Shown here piece after piece: positions 1-10,600 of a DNA stretch of 64,000 nt. The notes beneath the pieces were generated by a model. It was not told where the DNA came from, did no database searches, and was given only the letters and a program-made list of their open reading frames with translations. The DNA lies in contig NZ_ANBB01000037.1 of assembly GCF_000341105.1 (NCBI RefSeq), forward strand, positions 62,001 to 126,000. Reading direction: 5' to 3'. Each line of letters opens with the position of its first letter. Within the stretch, counting starts at the first letter, position 1. Position numbers and translations under genes: made by a program. Source of the stretch: Nocardiopsis potens DSM 45234 (lineage in GTDB: Bacteria; Actinomycetota; Actinomycetes; Streptosporangiales; Streptosporangiaceae).

Positions 1-33
1 GGCGGTGTCGGTGCGCGGCAGGTACAGCGTCAT
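1..33 (-). CDS. opcA: OpcA N-terminus (partial), glucose-6-phosphate dehydrogenase assembly protein
   Basis: Only the first 11 codons are inside the window (MTLYLPRTDTA), starting at an ATG whose complement is at 31-33, with a purine-rich GGAAGGA ribosome site just upstream. The gene follows zwf on the same strand after 28 bp. In actinobacteria opcA is the usual next gene after zwf and its product is needed for glucose-6-phosphate dehydrogenase activity. The call rests on position and the short N-terminus, not on domain evidence. Confidence 0.6.
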   Translation of the reverse strand, partial: MTLYLPRTDTA

Positions 34-61
34 CGCCGGTCCTTCCGGTCGTCGTTCCCGG

Positions 62-1591
62 TCACGGGCGCCTCCACTGGCGCCCCTCGCGGGCCAGCAT
101 GGCGTCGGCGGAGGCCGGGCCCCACTCGCCGGAGCGGTACTGCTCGGGCTGCCCGGACTCGGCCCAGTGCCGCTCCACCGGGTCCAGGATCTCCCAGGAC
201 AGCTCCACCTCCCGCTGGCGCGGGAAGAGCGGCGGGTCGCCGATGAGCACGTCCAGGATGAGCCGCTCGTAGGCCTCCGGGCTGGCCTCGGTGAAGGACT
301 GGCCGTAGGCGAAGTCCATGGTCACGTCGCGGACCTCCATGGCCGCGCCGGGCACCTTCGAGCCGAACCGCATGGTGACGCCCTCGTCCGGCTGGATCCG
401 CAGCACCAGCGCGTTCTGCCCCATGTCCTCGGTGTCGGTCTGGCTGAACACCTGGTTGGGGGTGCGCCGGAAGACCAGCGCCACCTCGGTGACCCGGCGG
501 CCCAGCCGCTTGCCGGTGCGCAGGTAGAACGGGACCCCGGCCCAGCGGCGGGTGTTGACCTCCAGCCGCAGTGCCGCGTAGGTCTCGGTGACCGACTCCG
601 CGGGGATGCCCTTCTCCTGCAGGTAGCCGCAGACCTCGGCGCCGCCCTGCCAGCCCGCGGCGTACTGGCCGCGGGCGGTCCCGGTGGACAGGTCCTCGGG
701 CAGCCGCACCGCGGAGAGCACCTTCTCCTTCTCGGTGCGGATGGCGTCGGCGGTGAAGGAGACCGGCTCCTCCATCGCCACCAGCGCGAGCAGCTGCAGC
801 AGGTGGTTCTGGATCACGTCGCGGGCGGCGCCGATGCCGTCGTAGTACCCGGCGCGCCCGCCCACCCCTATGTCCTCGGCCATGGTGATCTGCACGTGGT
901 CGACGAGGGTGCGGTTCCACAGCGGCTCGAACAGGGCGTTGGCGAACCGCAGCGCCATGATGTTCTGGACGGTCTCCTTGCCCAGGTAGTGGTCGATGCG
1001 GAAGACCGAGTGCGGCGGGAAGACCTCGTCCACCACCGCGTTGAGCTCCTGGGCGCTGTGCAGGTCGTGGCCGAACGGCTTCTCGATCACCACCCGGCGC
1101 CAGGCGCCGTCGGCGGAGGACGCCAGGTCGGACCGCTTGAGCTGCTTGACCACGCTGGGGAAGAGCGCGGGCGGCAGCGACAGGTAGAAGGCGTAGTTGC
1201 CGCCGGTGCCGCGGTCGGCGTCGAGGCTGCGCACCGTGCGGGCCAGCTCGTCGAATGCCTCGTCGTCGTCGAGCTCGCCCTGGACGAACCGCATGCCCTC
1301 GCTGAGCTGGCGCCACACGTCCTCGCGGAACGGGGTGCGGGCGTGCTCGCGCACCGCGTCGTAGGCGACCTTCGCGAAGTCCTGGTCCGCCCAGTCCCGC
1401 CGGGCGAACCCGACCAGGCCGAAGCCGGGCGGCAGCAGGCCGCGGTTGGCCAGGTCGTAGATGGCCGGCAGCAGCTTCTTCCGGGCCAGGTCGCCGGTGA
1501 CCCCGAAGAGCACCAGCACGCTCGGCCCGGCGATCCGCGGCAGCCGCCGGTCCAGTTCGCTGCGGAGCGGGTTCGGGGTCGCCCCCGGCAT
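62..1591 (-). CDS. zwf: Glucose-6-phosphate 1-dehydrogenase
   Basis: Oxidises glucose 6-phosphate to 6-phosphogluconolactone with reduction of NADP, the entry step of the oxidative pentose phosphate pathway, in the cytoplasm. The 509-aa product has the dinucleotide-binding stretch [19 protein letters not shown] near residue 28 and the family signature RIDHYLGKE, whose His is the catalytic base. Length matches the family. The ATG at 1591 was chosen because it lies just after the pgi stop and gives the typical N-terminus; the longer open frame upstream is the opposite-frame shadow of pgi. Third to last gene of the operon tkt-tal-pgi-zwf-opcA. Confidence 0.97.
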   Translation of the reverse strand: MPGATPNPLRSELDRRLPRIAGPSVLVLFGVTGDLARKKLLPAIYDLANRGLLPPGFGLVGFARRDWADQDFAKVAYDAVREHARTPFREDVWRQLSEGMRFVQGELDDDEAFDELARTVRSLDADRGTGGNYAFYLSLPPALFPSVVKQLKRSDLASSADGAWRRVVIEKPFGHDLHSAQELNAVVDEVFPPHSVFRIDHYLGKETVQNIMALRFANALFEPLWNRTLVDHVQITMAEDIGVGGRAGYYDGIGAARDVIQNHLLQLLALVAMEEPVSFTADAIRTEKEKVLSAVRLPEDLSTGTARGQYAAGWQGGAEVCGYLQEKGIPAESVTETYAALRLEVNTRRWAGVPFYLRTGKRLGRRVTEVALVFRRTPNQVFSQTDTEDMGQNALVLRIQPDEGVTMRFGSKVPGAAMEVRDVTMDFAYGQSFTEASPEAYERLILDVLIGDPPLFPRQREVELSWEILDPVERHWAESGQPEQYRSGEWGPASADAMLAREGRQWRRP

Positions 1592-1602
1592 CGCCGGTTC
1601 CT

Positions 1603-3246
1603 TCACCGGGACACTCCTTCCAGGGAGCCGGCCGCCCGGCGCAGCTGCTCGATGCCGGCGGCGCGGTCGGTCAGGTGCAGGCGCACGGCGGGGCGGCCGC
1701 GCGAGTCCAGGGCCCCGAAGTCGCCCAGCGCCTGGGCGAGCTGGAGCCGGGCCAGCCCGTAGGGGCGGCCGGGGATCTCCAGGTCCTCCGCGGAGTCCGC
1801 GGTGATCTGCAGGAACACCCCGGCGGCCGGGCCGCCCTTGTGGTACTGGCCGGTGGAGTGCAGGAACCGCGGCCCCCAGCCGAAGGTGACCTGCCCCGGG
1901 CCGGCGGCGGCCAGCCCGGCGCGCAGGCCCGCCGCGGGGGCGTCGCCCACCCGGTCCAGGTAGGCCATGACGGCGAGGTAGCCGCCCTCGGGGACCGCGC
2001 CGAGCAGGCCGCGCAGCAGGCCGGCCAGGTCCTCGGCGCGCGGTGCGGAGCCGGAGGCGTGCACCTCCACCGCGCCCTCGGTGAACAGCGGCTCGCCGGC
2101 GGGCAGCGGCCCGGTGCCGGCCCGCTCCAGCAGCGCCTTGGTGTTGTCCTTGGACTCCTGCACGTTGGGCTGGTCGAACGGGTCGATGCCGAGCAGCCGG
2201 CCGGCGACGGCGGTGGCGTACTCCCAGGCCAGGAACTGCGCGCCGAGCGGCCCGGTGACCTGGACCAGGGCGCCGCCGTCCGGCGCCGGGCCCGCCTCGG
2301 AGCAGGAGACGGGGAGGGTGTCCGGGGCGTCGGTGAACCCGGGCGCGTTGGCGCCCTCGACCACCACCGGCAGCACGCCGGTGCCCTGCTTGCCGGTGGA
2401 CTCGGCGACCAGCTGCTCGATCCAGTCGCCCAGCCCGATCGGGGTGGCGGCGGCCAGCGCGGCCAGGTTCCGGCCGGAGGCGCCCAGTGCCGCGCCGAGC
2501 AGCAGGGCGGGATTGTCCTTGCCCGCGGCCAGCGATTCGGCCAGCGCGGCCGCCTCGTCCAGCAGCGCGGCGACGTCCACCCCGGCCAGCGCCGTCGGCA
2601 CCAGGCCGAACGCGGACAGCGCGCTGTACCGGCCGCCGACGTCGGGGTCGGCCAGGAAGGTGCGGTAGCCGCGCTCGGCGGCCAGGCCGGCCAGCGGCGA
2701 ACCGGGGTCGGTCACCACCACGATCCGCTCGGCCGGGTCGATCCCGGCGTCGGTGAAGGCCTTCTCGAACACCCGCCGGTGGCTGTCGGTCTCCACCGTC
2801 CCGCCGCTCTTGGAGGAGACCACCAGCACGGTGCGGTGCAGCCGGTCGGCTGCCGCGGCGCGCACCTGCGCGGGGTCGGTGGTGTCCAGGACGGTCAGTT
2901 CCGCCCCGCGGGTCGCCGCGATCACCTCGGGGGCCAGCGAGGAGCCGCCCATCCCGGCCAGCACCACCCGGTCCAGCCCGGCGGCGCGGTTCTCCGCGGC
3001 GAGCCGGGACAGCTCGGGCAGCAGCTCCCGGGAGGTGTGCGGCAGGTCGAGCCAGCCCAGCCGGACCTCGGCCAGCTCGGCGGCGTCCGGCCCCCACAGC
3101 GTGCTGTCCCCGGAGGCCAGTGCGGCCGGGACCCCGTCGGCGGCCAGTGCGGCGACCGCTTCGGCGGCGGCCTCCGCGGCCGCGCCGCGCACCCGCACGG
3201 CCAGTCCGCCGGCGCGGGCCTCTTCGACTCGGTTCTCCGTGCTCAA
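1603..3246 (-). CDS. pgi: Glucose-6-phosphate isomerase
   Basis: Interconverts glucose 6-phosphate and fructose 6-phosphate. The 547-aa protein has the SIS-type sugar-phosphate motifs [10 protein letters not shown] (about residue 95), [10 protein letters not shown] (about 145) and [11 protein letters not shown] (about 365). It belongs to the divergent actinobacterial Pgi type that in other species is fused to transaldolase; here tal and pgi are separate adjacent genes. The likely start is a TTG at 3246. The stop is 11 bp before the zwf ATG, so the two are almost certainly co-transcribed. Confidence 0.93.
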   Translation of the reverse strand: MSTENRVEEARAGGLAVRVRGAAAEAAAEAVAALAADGVPAALASGDSTLWGPDAAELAEVRLGWLDLPHTSRELLPELSRLAAENRAAGLDRVVLAGMGGSSLAPEVIAATRGAELTVLDTTDPAQVRAAAADRLHRTVLVVSSKSGGTVETDSHRRVFEKAFTDAGIDPAERIVVVTDPGSPLAGLAAERGYRTFLADPDVGGRYSALSAFGLVPTALAGVDVAALLDEAAALAESLAAGKDNPALLLGAALGASGRNLAALAAATPIGLGDWIEQLVAESTGKQGTGVLPVVVEGANAPGFTDAPDTLPVSCSEAGPAPDGGALVQVTGPLGAQFLAWEYATAVAGRLLGIDPFDQPNVQESKDNTKALLERAGTGPLPAGEPLFTEGAVEVHASGSAPRAEDLAGLLRGLLGAVPEGGYLAVMAYLDRVGDAPAAGLRAGLAAAGPGQVTFGWGPRFLHSTGQYHKGGPAAGVFLQITADSAEDLEIPGRPYGLARLQLAQALGDFGALDSRGRPAVRLHLTDRAAGIEQLRRAAGSLEGVSR

Positions 3247-3330
3247 CGTGGGTGACCCTTCTAAATCAGCGAGTTCGGCGAAAACTTTCGTGGAGCCCCG
3301 TACCCGTTCCGACCCCGGGAAGACGAAGAC

Positions 3331-3367
3331 GGGGGGCCGGGAACGCGGAGAGCGTTCCCGGCCCCCC
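3331..3367 (-). terminator. Strong hairpin between tal and pgi
   Basis: A perfect 16-bp inverted repeat (arms 3331-3346 and 3352-3367) with a 5-nt loop lies 18 bp downstream of the tal stop. There is no long T-run, as is common for actinobacterial terminators. Because pgi continues on the same strand, the hairpin may attenuate transcription or protect the tkt-tal mRNA rather than stop all transcription. Confidence 0.75.
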
Positions 3368-3384
3368 GCGGGCGGCGGGAACGG

Positions 3385-4488
3385 TCAGACCGCGCCGAGC
3401 GCGGAGCCGACCTTGTCCAGCAGCTGCTCCCAGGACTTCTCGAACTTGGCCACGCCGTCCTCTTCGAGCAGGCGGAGCACGTCGTCGAAGTCGACGCCGG
3501 CGCCGGCCAGCGCGTCCAGGTCGGCGCGGGCCTGCGCGTAGCCGCCGCGGACCGTGTCACCGGTGATCCGGCCGTGGTCGGCGACCGCCTCCAGGGTGGC
3601 CTCCGGCATGGTGTTGACGGTGTCCGGGGCGACCAGCTCGGTCACGTACCGGGTGTCGTCGTAGGCGGGGTCCTTCACGCCGGTGGAGGCCCACAGCGGG
3701 CGCTGCCGGTGCGCCCCGGCGGCCTCCAGCACCCGCCAGGACTCCGAGCCGAAGAACTCCTCGTAGGCCTGGTAGGCGAGGCGGGCGTTGGCGACGGCGG
3801 CGCGGCCGCGCAGCGCCTTGGCCTCGGGGGTGCCCTGGGCGTCCAGGCGCTTGTCCACCTCGGCGTCGACCCGGCTGACGAAGAACGACGCCACCGAGTG
3901 GATCCGGGAGACGTCCAGCCCGGCCTCGCGCGCCTTGGACAGGCCCTCCTGGAAGGCCTGCATGACGGCGCGGTAGCGCTCCAGGGAGAAGATCAGCGTG
4001 ACGTTGACGCTGATCCCCTCGGCGAGCGCCCGGGTGATCGCGGGCAGGCCCTCGACCGTGGCCGGGATCTTGATCATCAGGTTGGGGCGGTCGACCAGCC
4101 ACCACAGGGCGCGCGCCTCGGCGACGGTGCGCTCGGTGTCGCGGGCCAGCCGCGGGTCGACCTCCAGCGACACCCGGCCGTCCCGGCCGCCGGTGGAGTC
4201 GAACACCGGGCGCAGCACGTCGGCGGCCTCGCGGATGTCGGCGCCGGTCAGCGCGCGCACCGCCTCGTCCACCGAGACGCCGCGCAGCGCCAGGTCGCGC
4301 AGCTGCGCGTCGTAGGCGTCGCCCTCGCCGAGGGCCTTCTCGAAGATCGTCGGGTTGGAGGTCACCCCGACGACGCTGCGCTCGGCGATCAGCTCCTTCA
4401 GGTTGCCGGTGCGCAGCCGGTCGCGGCTGATGTCGTCCAGCCAGACCGCGACGCCCTCAGCGGAGAGCTCGCTCAGCGGGTTCGTCAT
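3385..4488 (-). CDS. tal: Transaldolase
   Basis: Transfers a dihydroxyacetone unit between sedoheptulose 7-phosphate and glyceraldehyde 3-phosphate in the non-oxidative pentose phosphate pathway. The 367-aa protein has the N-terminal signature [12 protein letters not shown] (residues 41-52) and the Schiff-base lysine in LMIKIPAT (K140). Length and motifs fit the long actinobacterial transaldolase type. It starts 34 bp after tkt and ends before a strong hairpin. Confidence 0.97.
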   Translation of the reverse strand: MTNPLSELSAEGVAVWLDDISRDRLRTGNLKELIAERSVVGVTSNPTIFEKALGEGDAYDAQLRDLALRGVSVDEAVRALTGADIREAADVLRPVFDSTGGRDGRVSLEVDPRLARDTERTVAEARALWWLVDRPNLMIKIPATVEGLPAITRALAEGISVNVTLIFSLERYRAVMQAFQEGLSKAREAGLDVSRIHSVASFFVSRVDAEVDKRLDAQGTPEAKALRGRAAVANARLAYQAYEEFFGSESWRVLEAAGAHRQRPLWASTGVKDPAYDDTRYVTELVAPDTVNTMPEATLEAVADHGRITGDTVRGGYAQARADLDALAGAGVDFDDVLRLLEEDGVAKFEKSWEQLLDKVGSALGAV

Positions 4489-4522
4489 CGACTTCTCGTT
4501 TCTCCCTCGAATGGGTCGTGCG

Positions 4523-6619
4523 TCAGGCGGAGGCGGCGGCGAGGCTGCGGCGGGCGGCCTCCACCACGGCGTCGGCGGTCAGCCCGAACTCCTCGTAGAG
4601 CCTCTGGTAGGGGGCGGAGGCGCCGAAGTGCTCCAGGGAGACGGCCTCGCCGGCGTCCCCGGTGAACTCGCGCCAGCCCAGCTCGATCCCGGCCTCCACC
4701 GAGACGCGGGCGCGCACCGCGGGCGGCAGCACGCTCTGCCGGTACTCGGCGTCCTGGGCGCGGAACCACTCCACGCACGGCATGGAGACCACCCGGGTCG
4801 GGGTCCCCTCCGCCTCCAGGCGCTCGCGGGCGTCCAGGGCGATGGCGACCTCGCTGCCGGTGGCGATGAGGATCGCCTCCGGGGTGCCGGTGGAGGCCTC
4901 GGCCAGCACGTAGCCGCCCTTGGCGGTGCCCTCGGCGGAGCCCAGCACGGTGCGGTCCAGCACCGGCACGTTCTGCCGGGTCAGCGCGAGCGCGGCGGGC
5001 CGGTCGGCGTTGCCGATCAGGGTGCGCCAGGCGACGGCGGTCTCGTTGGCGTCGGCGGGGCGCACCACGTCCAGGCCGGGGATGGCGCGCAGCGACCACA
5101 GGTGCTCGACCGGCTGGTGGGTCGGGCCGTCCTCGCCCAGGCCGATGGAGTCGTGCGTCCACACGTAGGCGACCGGGAGCTTCATCAGCGCGGCGAGCCG
5201 CACCGCCGGGCGCATGTAGTCGCTGAACACCAGGAAGGTGCCGCCGTAGGGGCGGGTCGGGCCGTGCAGCGCGATGCCGTTGAGGATCGCGCCCATGCCG
5301 TGCTCGCGGATGCCGAAGTGCAGCACCCGGCCGTAGGGGTCGCCGGGGAACGCCTTGCTGGCGGCGCTCTCCGGGAGGAAGGACGGCTGCCCCTTGGGCG
5401 TGGTGTTGTTGGACCCGGCCAGGTCGGCCGAGCCGCCCCACAGCTCGGGGAGCTCCGGGGCCAGCGCGCTCAGCACCTCGCCGCTGGCCTTGCGGGTGGC
5501 CATCCCCTTGGCGTCGGCCTCGAACACCGGGAGGGCGTCCTCCCAGCCCTCGGGGAGCTTGCCGGACTCCAGGCGGGCGAAGAGCTCGGCGCGCTCGCCG
5601 GCCTCGGCCTGCCAGGAGGCGAACCGCTGCTGCCAGGCCTCGTGCGCGGCGCGGCCGCGCTCGGCGGCGGCGCGGGTGTGCGCGAGCAGCTCGGCGGGGA
5701 CGTCGAAGCGGGCGTCGGGGTCCATGCCCAGCACCTGCTTGGTGGCGGCGACCTCCTCGGCGCCCAGCGCGGCGCCGTGGATGCCGCCGGTGCCCTGCTT
5801 GTTCGGCGACGGCCAGCCGATGATGGTGCTCAGCCGGATGAACGACGGCCGCGAGGTCTCGGCGCGGGCCGCCTGGATCGCGGCGTGCAGCGCCTCCACG
5901 TCCTCGTGGTAGGTGCCGCCGGCGGTCCAGTCCACGGTCTGCACGTGCCAGCCGTAGGCCTCGTAGCGGGCGGCGACGTCCTCGGAGAAGGCGATCCGGG
6001 TGTCGTCCTCGATGGAGATCCGGTTGTCGTCCCAGATCAGCACGAGGTTGCCGAGCTCCTGGGTGCCGGCCAGGGCGCTGGCCTCGTGGCTCACGCCCTC
6101 CTGCACGTCGCCGTCGGAGCAGATCGCGTAGACGTGGTGGTCGAAGAGGCTCTCGCCGGGGGCGGCCTCCGGGTCGAACAGGCCGCGCTCGCGGCGGGCG
6201 GCCATCGCCATGCCGACCGCGTTGCCGATGCCCTGGCCGAGCGGGCCGGTGGTGGTCTCCACGCCGGCGGTGTGCCCGTACTCGGGGTGGCCGGGGGTGG
6301 GGCTGTCCCACTGCCGGAGGTTCTTGACGTCGTCCAGCTCCAGGCCGTAACCGGCCAGGAAGAGCTGGATGTACAGGGTGAGGCTGCTGTGGCCGCAGGA
6401 GAGCACGAAGCGGTCCCGGCCGACCCAGTGCGGGTCGGTGGGGTCGTGCCGCATGACCTTCTGGAACAGCAGGTAGGCCGCCGGCGCGAGGCTCATCGCG
6501 GTGCCGGGGTGCCCGGAGCCGGCCTCCTCGACTGCGTCCATGGCCAGTGCGCGGACCACATCGACCGAGCGGCGGTCGAGGTCCGACCACGCAAGGGAGT
6601 CGGAGGTGTCGGTGTTCAC
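4523..6619 (-). CDS. tkt: Transketolase
   Basis: Thiamine-diphosphate enzyme that moves two-carbon units between ketose and aldose phosphates. The 698-aa product has the ThDP/Mg motif beginning CSDGDVQEG and continuing to WDDNRISI (about residues 170-200), the N-terminal SGHPG motif, the pyrimidine-domain motif REHGMG (about 435) and the C-terminal domain. First gene of the minus-strand operon, with a GTG start at 6619 and an upstream AAAGGAG. Divergent from ctaB, an arrangement also seen in Mycobacterium. Confidence 0.97.
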   Translation of the reverse strand: MNTDTSDSLAWSDLDRRSVDVVRALAMDAVEEAGSGHPGTAMSLAPAAYLLFQKVMRHDPTDPHWVGRDRFVLSCGHSSLTLYIQLFLAGYGLELDDVKNLRQWDSPTPGHPEYGHTAGVETTTGPLGQGIGNAVGMAMAARRERGLFDPEAAPGESLFDHHVYAICSDGDVQEGVSHEASALAGTQELGNLVLIWDDNRISIEDDTRIAFSEDVAARYEAYGWHVQTVDWTAGGTYHEDVEALHAAIQAARAETSRPSFIRLSTIIGWPSPNKQGTGGIHGAALGAEEVAATKQVLGMDPDARFDVPAELLAHTRAAAERGRAAHEAWQQRFASWQAEAGERAELFARLESGKLPEGWEDALPVFEADAKGMATRKASGEVLSALAPELPELWGGSADLAGSNNTTPKGQPSFLPESAASKAFPGDPYGRVLHFGIREHGMGAILNGIALHGPTRPYGGTFLVFSDYMRPAVRLAALMKLPVAYVWTHDSIGLGEDGPTHQPVEHLWSLRAIPGLDVVRPADANETAVAWRTLIGNADRPAALALTRQNVPVLDRTVLGSAEGTAKGGYVLAEASTGTPEAILIATGSEVAIALDARERLEAEGTPTRVVSMPCVEWFRAQDAEYRQSVLPPAVRARVSVEAGIELGWREFTGDAGEAVSLEHFGASAPYQRLYEEFGLTADAVVEAARRSLAAASA

Positions 6620-7121
6620 GCGGGCTCAGGGCTCCTTTCGCGCATTCGACCGGTCCCGTGCGGCGTTGGGCCGGGGCACCGTGAATGTGAGGTTGTCCAT
6701 GCTCATCGGGTCGGTGCGCCGTGCGTCGGGGCGCCGGTCGGCTCCCGGGGAGAGAACACGGCAGGATTGACCAGGTACGACCCTATCGCTCGCGGAAGGG
6801 GACGGGACTGTGCGACGCGGCACGTCGGCGCCCGCGGTCAAACGGGGGCAAAGGGGTGCGGGCGGCGCGGAAAGGCCGGGCGGTGCGCGGGCAAGCGGCC
6901 CGGCAAGAGCGGGGCCGGGCGGGCCGGCCGGGGGCGGGCCCTGCGGGGACGGAGCGGTCCGCACCGGGCCGGGCGCTGGGCGAGCCCCGGTCGAGGGGGC
7001 GGCGCAGGCAGTACTACAGTATGTCGTTGACGGGGTTTTACGGGCTCTTGGCCGGCTGCCGGAGATGCCCCGGATCCCGCTGTGGCGAGCAGTGCAGATC
7101 CCTATTTCTTCGAGGTACAGC
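6620..7121. other. Divergent tkt/ctaB intergenic region
   Basis: About 500 bp without a credible gene. The long open frames here are proline/arginine/glycine-rich shadows of very GC-rich DNA. The only distinctive sequence is the AT-richer stretch around 7010-7040, which carries the motif shared with the ctaA upstream region. The transcription starts of tkt and ctaB must lie here. Confidence 0.6.
7012..7027 (+). promoter_or_regulatory. Candidate ctaB promoter/operator motif shared with ctaA
   Basis: TACTAC-N4-TGTCGT, containing an imperfect dyad ACTAC-N5-GTCGT and a possible -10 hexamer TACAGT (7015-7020). The same spaced motif occurs on the ctaA coding strand immediately before its start codon (10450-10465). 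Function is inferred from its occurrence upstream of both heme A biosynthesis genes. Confidence 0.45.
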
Positions 7122-8105
7122 GTGTCATTGTCCGTAGAGCGGGTGCCCCAGGGGGAGCGGTCCTCCGCGAGCGGCGCCGGCGAGAGCGGCGGGCCGGGGC
7201 GCCGGGCGTCCTTCGGCGCCTATGTCCGGGCCTACGTCGCGCTGTCCAAGCCCCGGGTCATCGAGCTGCTGCTGATCACCACGATCCCGGTGATGTTCGT
7301 GGCGGCCGGCGGGGTGCCGCCGCTGTGGACCGCGGTGGCCACCCTGGTCTTCGGCACCTTCTCCGCGGCCAGCGCCAACGCCATCAACTGCTACATCGAC
7401 CGCGACATCGACCAGGAGATGCGCCGCACGCGGCGGCGCCCGGTGGCGATGGACCAGGTCACCCCGCGCGGGGCGATGGTCTACGGGCTGGTCCTGGCGG
7501 CGCTGTCCACCGGCGGGTTCGCGCTCTTCGTGAACTGGCTGGCGGCGGCCCTGTCGCTGTTCGCGATCCTGTTCTACATCTTCGTCTACACGATGCTGCT
7601 CAAGCGGCGCACCGCGCAGAACGTGGTGTGGGGCGGCATCGCCGGGTGCATGCCGGTGCTGATCGGCTGGGCCGCGGTCACCGAGCGGCTGGACTGGGCG
7701 CCGTTCGTCCTGTTCCTGGTGGTCTTCTTCTGGACCCCGCCGCACACCTGGGCGCTGGCGATGCGCTACCGGGACGACTACGCGGCGGCGAAGGTGCCGA
7801 TGCTCCCGGTGGTCGCCACCGACCAGCGGGTGCTGCTGGAGTGCGTGCTCTACAGCTGGGCCACGGTGCTCACCTCGGTGCTGCTCTGGCCGGTCGCCGG
7901 GACCACCCTGTTCTACCTGGCGGTCGCGGTGGTGCTGGGCATCGTGCTGCTGGTGCAGGCGCACCGCCTGCTTGCGGCCAGCCGGGCCGGGGTCTCCGGG
8001 GCCAAGCTCAAGACGATGGGCTTCTTCCACCTGTCCAACGCCTACCTGGCGCTGCTGTTCACCGCGGTGACCATCGACCCGCTGCTGCGCGGCTGGCTGA
8101 CCTGA
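7122..8105 (+). CDS. ctaB: Protoheme IX farnesyltransferase (heme O synthase)
   Basis: Integral membrane prenyltransferase that converts heme B to heme O for aa3-type cytochrome oxidase. About 327 aa with several hydrophobic spans. The UbiA-family motif is [15 protein letters not shown] followed by RTRRRP, and the second conserved stretch is [20 protein letters not shown] chose GTG 7122, preceded by GAGGT at 5-nt spacing; an in-frame ATG at 7065 is the alternative. Divergent from tkt, with ctaA about 1.3 kb downstream on the other strand. Confidence 0.93.
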   Translation: MSLSVERVPQGERSSASGAGESGGPGRRASFGAYVRAYVALSKPRVIELLLITTIPVMFVAAGGVPPLWTAVATLVFGTFSAASANAINCYIDRDIDQEMRRTRRRPVAMDQVTPRGAMVYGLVLAALSTGGFALFVNWLAAALSLFAILFYIFVYTMLLKRRTAQNVVWGGIAGCMPVLIGWAAVTERLDWAPFVLFLVVFFWTPPHTWALAMRYRDDYAAAKVPMLPVVATDQRVLLECVLYSWATVLTSVLLWPVAGTTLFYLAVAVVLGIVLLVQAHRLLAASRAGVSGAKLKTMGFFHLSNAYLALLFTAVTIDPLLRGWLT

Positions 8106-8141
8106 CCCGGGCGGGCCCCGGAGCGGTTACGATCTGGGGCC

Positions 8142-9446
8142 ATGCCCGCTCTCGACAGCAAGGCCATTCTCGAAGGCCGCAAACCGGGGAGCAGGTCCTA
8201 CGGCCTGCTCATCGGCATTTTCATCAGTGTCCTGTGCACCCTGGGGATGCTCGGCTACCTGCTGCTGTCCGGCCTGGTCACCGGCGGCGTCTCCGGTGTG
8301 GTCGGGTTCCTGGTCAGCCTGGTCGCCGCGGTCATCCCGGTGGCGATCCTGATCCCGCTGATCCTGATGCTGGACCGGCTGGAGCCCGAGCCCGGGTCCA
8401 TGCTGCTGTTCGCGTTCCTGTGGGGCGCGGGCGTGGCGGTCGGCGTCTCGTTCATCCTCAACACCGTCGGCATGCAGCTGGGCACGGTGCCGCTGTTCGG
8501 CGCGGACACCGGCACCTACATCAGCACCGCGGTGGGCGCCCCGGTGGTGGAGGAGAGCGCCAAGGGCCTGGTGCTGGTGCTGCTGCTGTGGCGGCGGCGC
8601 TACGAGATCGACTCCTACACCGACGGCGTCATCTACGCGGGCATGGTCGCCACCGGCTTCGCCTTCACCGAGAACGTGCTGTACTTCCTCACCTCCTACT
8701 TCGAGGAGGGGTTCTTCGGCCTGGCGTTCACCTTCGTGCTGCGCGGCCTGATCGGCCCGTTCGGCCACCCGATCTACACCGCGATGATCGGCCTGGGCGT
8801 CGCCTACGCGGCGATGCGCCGCGGCCCGATGCGGCTGGTCGCCCCGGTGGCCGGCTGGGTGGCAGCGGTGCTGCTGCACGCGCTGTGGAACGGCTCGACC
8901 ATCTTCGGCTGGTACGGCCTGGGCGCCGCCTACCTGGTGCTGTTCTTCGTTCTGGTGGCGATCATCGGCGTCGCGGTGCAGGACCGCCGCCGCCAGATCG
9001 CGGCCATCTCCCACTACCTGCCGCCCTACATCCCGACCGGGCTGGTCACGCCGGCCGACATCAGGATGCTGAGCAGCATGGGCGGGCGGCGCGCCGCCCG
9101 CGCCTGGGCCTCGCGCAACGCCGGCGTGCGCGGCCGCCGGGCGATGCAGGACTACCAGCTGGCCGCCACCGAGCTGGCGCTGCTCCACCAGCGCCTGGAC
9201 CGGGGCGTGGCCCGCCCGCACTGGGAGGGCCGCCGGGACGCGTTCCTGGCGCTGATGCACGTGGCCCGGGAGGCGTTCCAGGGCCGGGTGCAGGCGCCCG
9301 CGACACCGGCCTGGGCCCCCTCGGCGACCGACTCCGGCTTCCTGCGCCGCTCGGACTTCTCGCACGTCATCGCGGAGGCGCAGGCGCGCCGCGGGTTCAG
9401 CGGACCGCCTCCGCAGGCGCCGCCGGGGCGGCCTCCGGGGCGCTGA
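8142..9446 (+). CDS. PrsW-type intramembrane metalloprotease
   Basis: A 434-aa multi-pass membrane protein. Hydrophobic spans fill roughly residues 20-290 and a soluble tail follows. PrsW-family zinc motifs are visible: VVEESAKG (EExxK, about residue 135), FAFTENVLYF (about 170), FGHPIYTA and LHALWNGS (His ligands, about 207 and 247). PrsW proteins cleave membrane substrates such as anti-sigma factors; the substrate here is unknown. It starts 36 bp after ctaB and its 3' end overlaps the convergent ctaA gene by 50 bp. Confidence 0.9.
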   Translation: MPALDSKAILEGRKPGSRSYGLLIGIFISVLCTLGMLGYLLLSGLVTGGVSGVVGFLVSLVAAVIPVAILIPLILMLDRLEPEPGSMLLFAFLWGAGVAVGVSFILNTVGMQLGTVPLFGADTGTYISTAVGAPVVEESAKGLVLVLLLWRRRYEIDSYTDGVIYAGMVATGFAFTENVLYFLTSYFEEGFFGLAFTFVLRGLIGPFGHPIYTAMIGLGVAYAAMRRGPMRLVAPVAGWVAAVLLHALWNGSTIFGWYGLGAAYLVLFFVLVAIIGVAVQDRRRQIAAISHYLPPYIPTGLVTPADIRMLSSMGGRRAARAWASRNAGVRGRRAMQDYQLAATELALLHQRLDRGVARPHWEGRRDAFLALMHVAREAFQGRVQAPATPAWAPSATDSGFLRRSDFSHVIAEAQARRGFSGPPPQAPPGRPPGR

Positions 9447-10449
9447 CCCGCTCGGCGGTGCCGAAGTAGAGGCGCAGGATCGCGATCCACACCAGCGCCG
9501 ACCCGAGCACGTGCAGCACCACCAGCCACTCGGGCAGGCCGAGGAAGTACTGGACGTAGCCGATCACGCCCTGCAGCAGCACCGACCCGAGCAGCAGCAG
9601 GCTCTGCACCCGGGGGGTCCGCGCGCCGGCGCGCAGCGTCAGCACCACCATGGCCAGCGCGCCGGCCAGCACCGCCCAGGCCAGCACCGAGTGCACCCGG
9701 GTCACCAGCACCAGGTCGAAGCCCCACCGGGGCGCCTCGGCGTCGCCGCCGTGCGGGCCGGTGCCGGTGACCACGGTCCCCGCGACCAGCAGCACGAAGC
9801 CCAGCGGCACCAGCGCGGTGGCCAGGGTCCGGGCGGCCGGGCCGACGGTGGGCCGCAGCACCCCCTCGGGTTCGCGGCAGCGCACGTAGTAGGCGACGGC
9901 CACCACGACCACCAGGGTGGAGAGCAGGAAGTGCGAGGCGACCGACGCCGGGTGCAGGTCGCTCCAGACGGTGATCCCCCCGACCACGGCCTGGCCCAGC
10001 ACGCCCAGCGGGATGACCGTCGCCATCACCCGCAGGTCCCGGCGGCGCGGCCGGAGCCGCAGCGTCGCGATGAAGACGATGACCCCCACGGCCAGCACCA
10101 GGAAGGTCAGCGTCCGGTTGCCGAACTCGATCGCGGCGTTGAACGCCGAGTGGTCGGTGCCCACCGGGACGAAGCTCTCCTCGGTGCACTTGGGCCACTC
10201 CGAGCAGCCCAGCCCGGAGGAGGTCACCCGCACGGTGGCCCCGGTGACCGCGATCCCCGCGTTGACCACGATGTTGCCCAGCGCCCACCAGCGCAGCGAC
10301 GCGGTCGTGGGCCGCCACACGGTCCGGGCGAGCAGCGCCAGCGCCACCACGCCGACCACGGCGAAGGCCACCTGCCAGGCCCACAGCGGCAGGGACAGGA
10401 TCTCGATCTCTTCGGCCGCCACCGGGCCCGGACCAGCGTCGATCAGCAT
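9397..10449 (-). CDS. ctaA: Heme A synthase (Cox15/CtaA)
   Basis: Membrane enzyme oxidising heme O to heme A. About 350 aa with some eight hydrophobic spans. Conserved elements include WPKCTEE following an SSGLGC loop and GPHGGD, with histidines in the predicted heme-binding helices. The ATG at 10449 gives the normal N-terminus (MLIDAGPGPVAA); the open frame further upstream is low-complexity. The start codon directly follows the TACTAC-N4-TGTCGT motif with no Shine-Dalgarno sequence, so a leaderless mRNA is plausible. Confidence 0.93.
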   Translation of the reverse strand: MLIDAGPGPVAAEEIEILSLPLWAWQVAFAVVGVVALALLARTVWRPTTASLRWWALGNIVVNAGIAVTGATVRVTSSGLGCSEWPKCTEESFVPVGTDHSAFNAAIEFGNRTLTFLVLAVGVIVFIATLRLRPRRRDLRVMATVIPLGVLGQAVVGGITVWSDLHPASVASHFLLSTLVVVVAVAYYVRCREPEGVLRPTVGPAARTLATALVPLGFVLLVAGTVVTGTGPHGGDAEAPRWGFDLVLVTRVHSVLAWAVLAGALAMVVLTLRAGARTPRVQSLLLLGSVLLQGVIGYVQYFLGLPEWLVVLHVLGSALVWIAILRLYFGTAERVSAPEAAPAAPAEAVR

Positions 10450-10465
10450 ACGACAGAGCGTAGTA
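10450..10465 (-). promoter_or_regulatory. Candidate ctaA promoter/operator motif shared with ctaB
   Basis: On the minus strand, TACTAC-N4-TGTCGT abuts the ctaA ATG. A -10-like TACGCT lies 7 nt before the ATG, consistent with leaderless transcription. See 7012-7027 for the partner site. Confidence 0.45.
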
Positions 10466-10600
10466 GATTCTCGGGGCCGCCTGGATCCGGGGCGCCGGGA
10501 CCGCGTGGCCTGCGCCGACGGGAGAGCGGAAGGCGCCCGCCGCCGCGGCCGGGTCCGGCCGGGAGGGAACGCCCGGCGGTGCCGCGGGGTCGGACCCGGC

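Noticed and set aside
6626-6964. 112-aa open frame upstream of tkt
   Set aside because: Low-complexity Pro/Ala/Arg composition in the divergent promoter region.
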